Positions 63,937 to 64,000 of a DNA stretch of 64,000 nucleotides are shown piece by piece. Within the stretch, counting starts at the first letter, position 1. Each line of letters starts with the position of its first letter. The notes under the pieces were generated by a model, which saw only the letters and a program-made list of their open reading frames with translations, did not search any database and was not told where the DNA came from. The translations under genes and the position numbers were made by a program. Origin of the DNA: Brevundimonas naejangsanensis (lineage in GTDB: Bacteria; Pseudomonadota; Alphaproteobacteria; Caulobacterales; Caulobacteraceae); NCBI RefSeq assembly GCF_000635915.2, contig NZ_CP015614.1, forward strand, positions 2,392,501 to 2,456,500. The letters are read 5' to 3'.

Positions 63937-64000
63937 GGGCGGCGAACGCCTGCGCACACGGGCGGTTCCCCTTCTGCGAACCCACGCCGCGATTCAAAGT

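Overview
The window is a chromosomal segment of a high-GC alphaproteobacterium, most likely a Caulobacterales member close to Brevundimonas or Caulobacter. That is inferred from a ChpT-type histidine phosphotransferase with a CtrA-like site upstream, the mutS-glnD-murJ-trpS block, sigma-EcfG-type promoters (GGAAC-N16/17-CGTT), TonB receptor and RND genes, and dense high-GC coding with short overlaps. No insertion sequence, integrase, prophage module or CRISPR array was seen. No species call can be proven from the sequence alone.

Layout. 1-9.8 kb: one compact plus-strand operon, ilvD (5' end outside the window)-ilvC-ilvB-ilvN/M-leuA-ilvE-leuC-leuD-leuB. It encodes valine and leucine synthesis and the shared steps of isoleucine synthesis. 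The acetolactate synthase small subunit is short and LeuA lacks the C-terminal regulatory domain. 9.8-16.6 kb: a TetR repressor divergent from a complete RND efflux operon (lipoprotein adaptor, HAE1 pump, outer-membrane factor). 16.7-19.2 kb: proB-proA. 19.2-25.2 kb: a palindromic intergenic repeat, a membrane PQQ dehydrogenase, a TetR regulator and a secreted M13 metallopeptidase. 25.2-30.3 kb: a structured RNA-like intergenic region, hisS, two membrane proteins, a 3-hydroxyacyl-CoA dehydrogenase and a YggT protein. 30.4-37.8 kb: tRNA-Ala(CGC), an orphan small protein, a sugar-nucleotide epimerase, an M28 peptidase fused to a membrane domain, a TonB-dependent receptor and a Tat-exported 5'-nucleotidase-like phosphatase.

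37.8-39.8 kb holds chpT-cheY-cheR, part of the cell-cycle/chemotaxis signalling machinery. 39.8-44.9 kb holds cysQ, a degenerate aldo/keto reductase with bolA, a GNAT, radC, map and a CinA-like molybdopterin-binding protein. 45.1-49.9 kb holds a FadL-type porin, a PadR regulator translationally coupled to a siderophore-interacting ferric reductase (a YqjI/YqjH-like pair), an alpha/beta hydrolase, an OsmC protein and a GNAT. 50-58.5 kb is the housekeeping block trpS, murJ, glnD, mutS (minus strand), with a second palindromic repeat between glnD and mutS. 58.6-60.9 kb holds a second degenerate aldo/keto reductase and a maleylacetoacetate/maleylpyruvate isomerase-FAH pair. 61-62.1 kb is a small envelope-stress cluster (DUF883, a membrane protein, DUF1328) with two EcfG-type promoters. 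The window ends with a metallophosphoesterase and a diacylglycerol-kinase-like lipid kinase.

The window is mostly core metabolism and housekeeping. The observations most worth follow-up are the EcfG stress cluster, the trimmed allosteric domains in the branched-chain operon, the PadR/ferric-reductase pair with twin palindromes, the chpT cluster with its CtrA-like site, the two catalytically degenerate aldo/keto reductases, and the candidate small RNA downstream of hisS.
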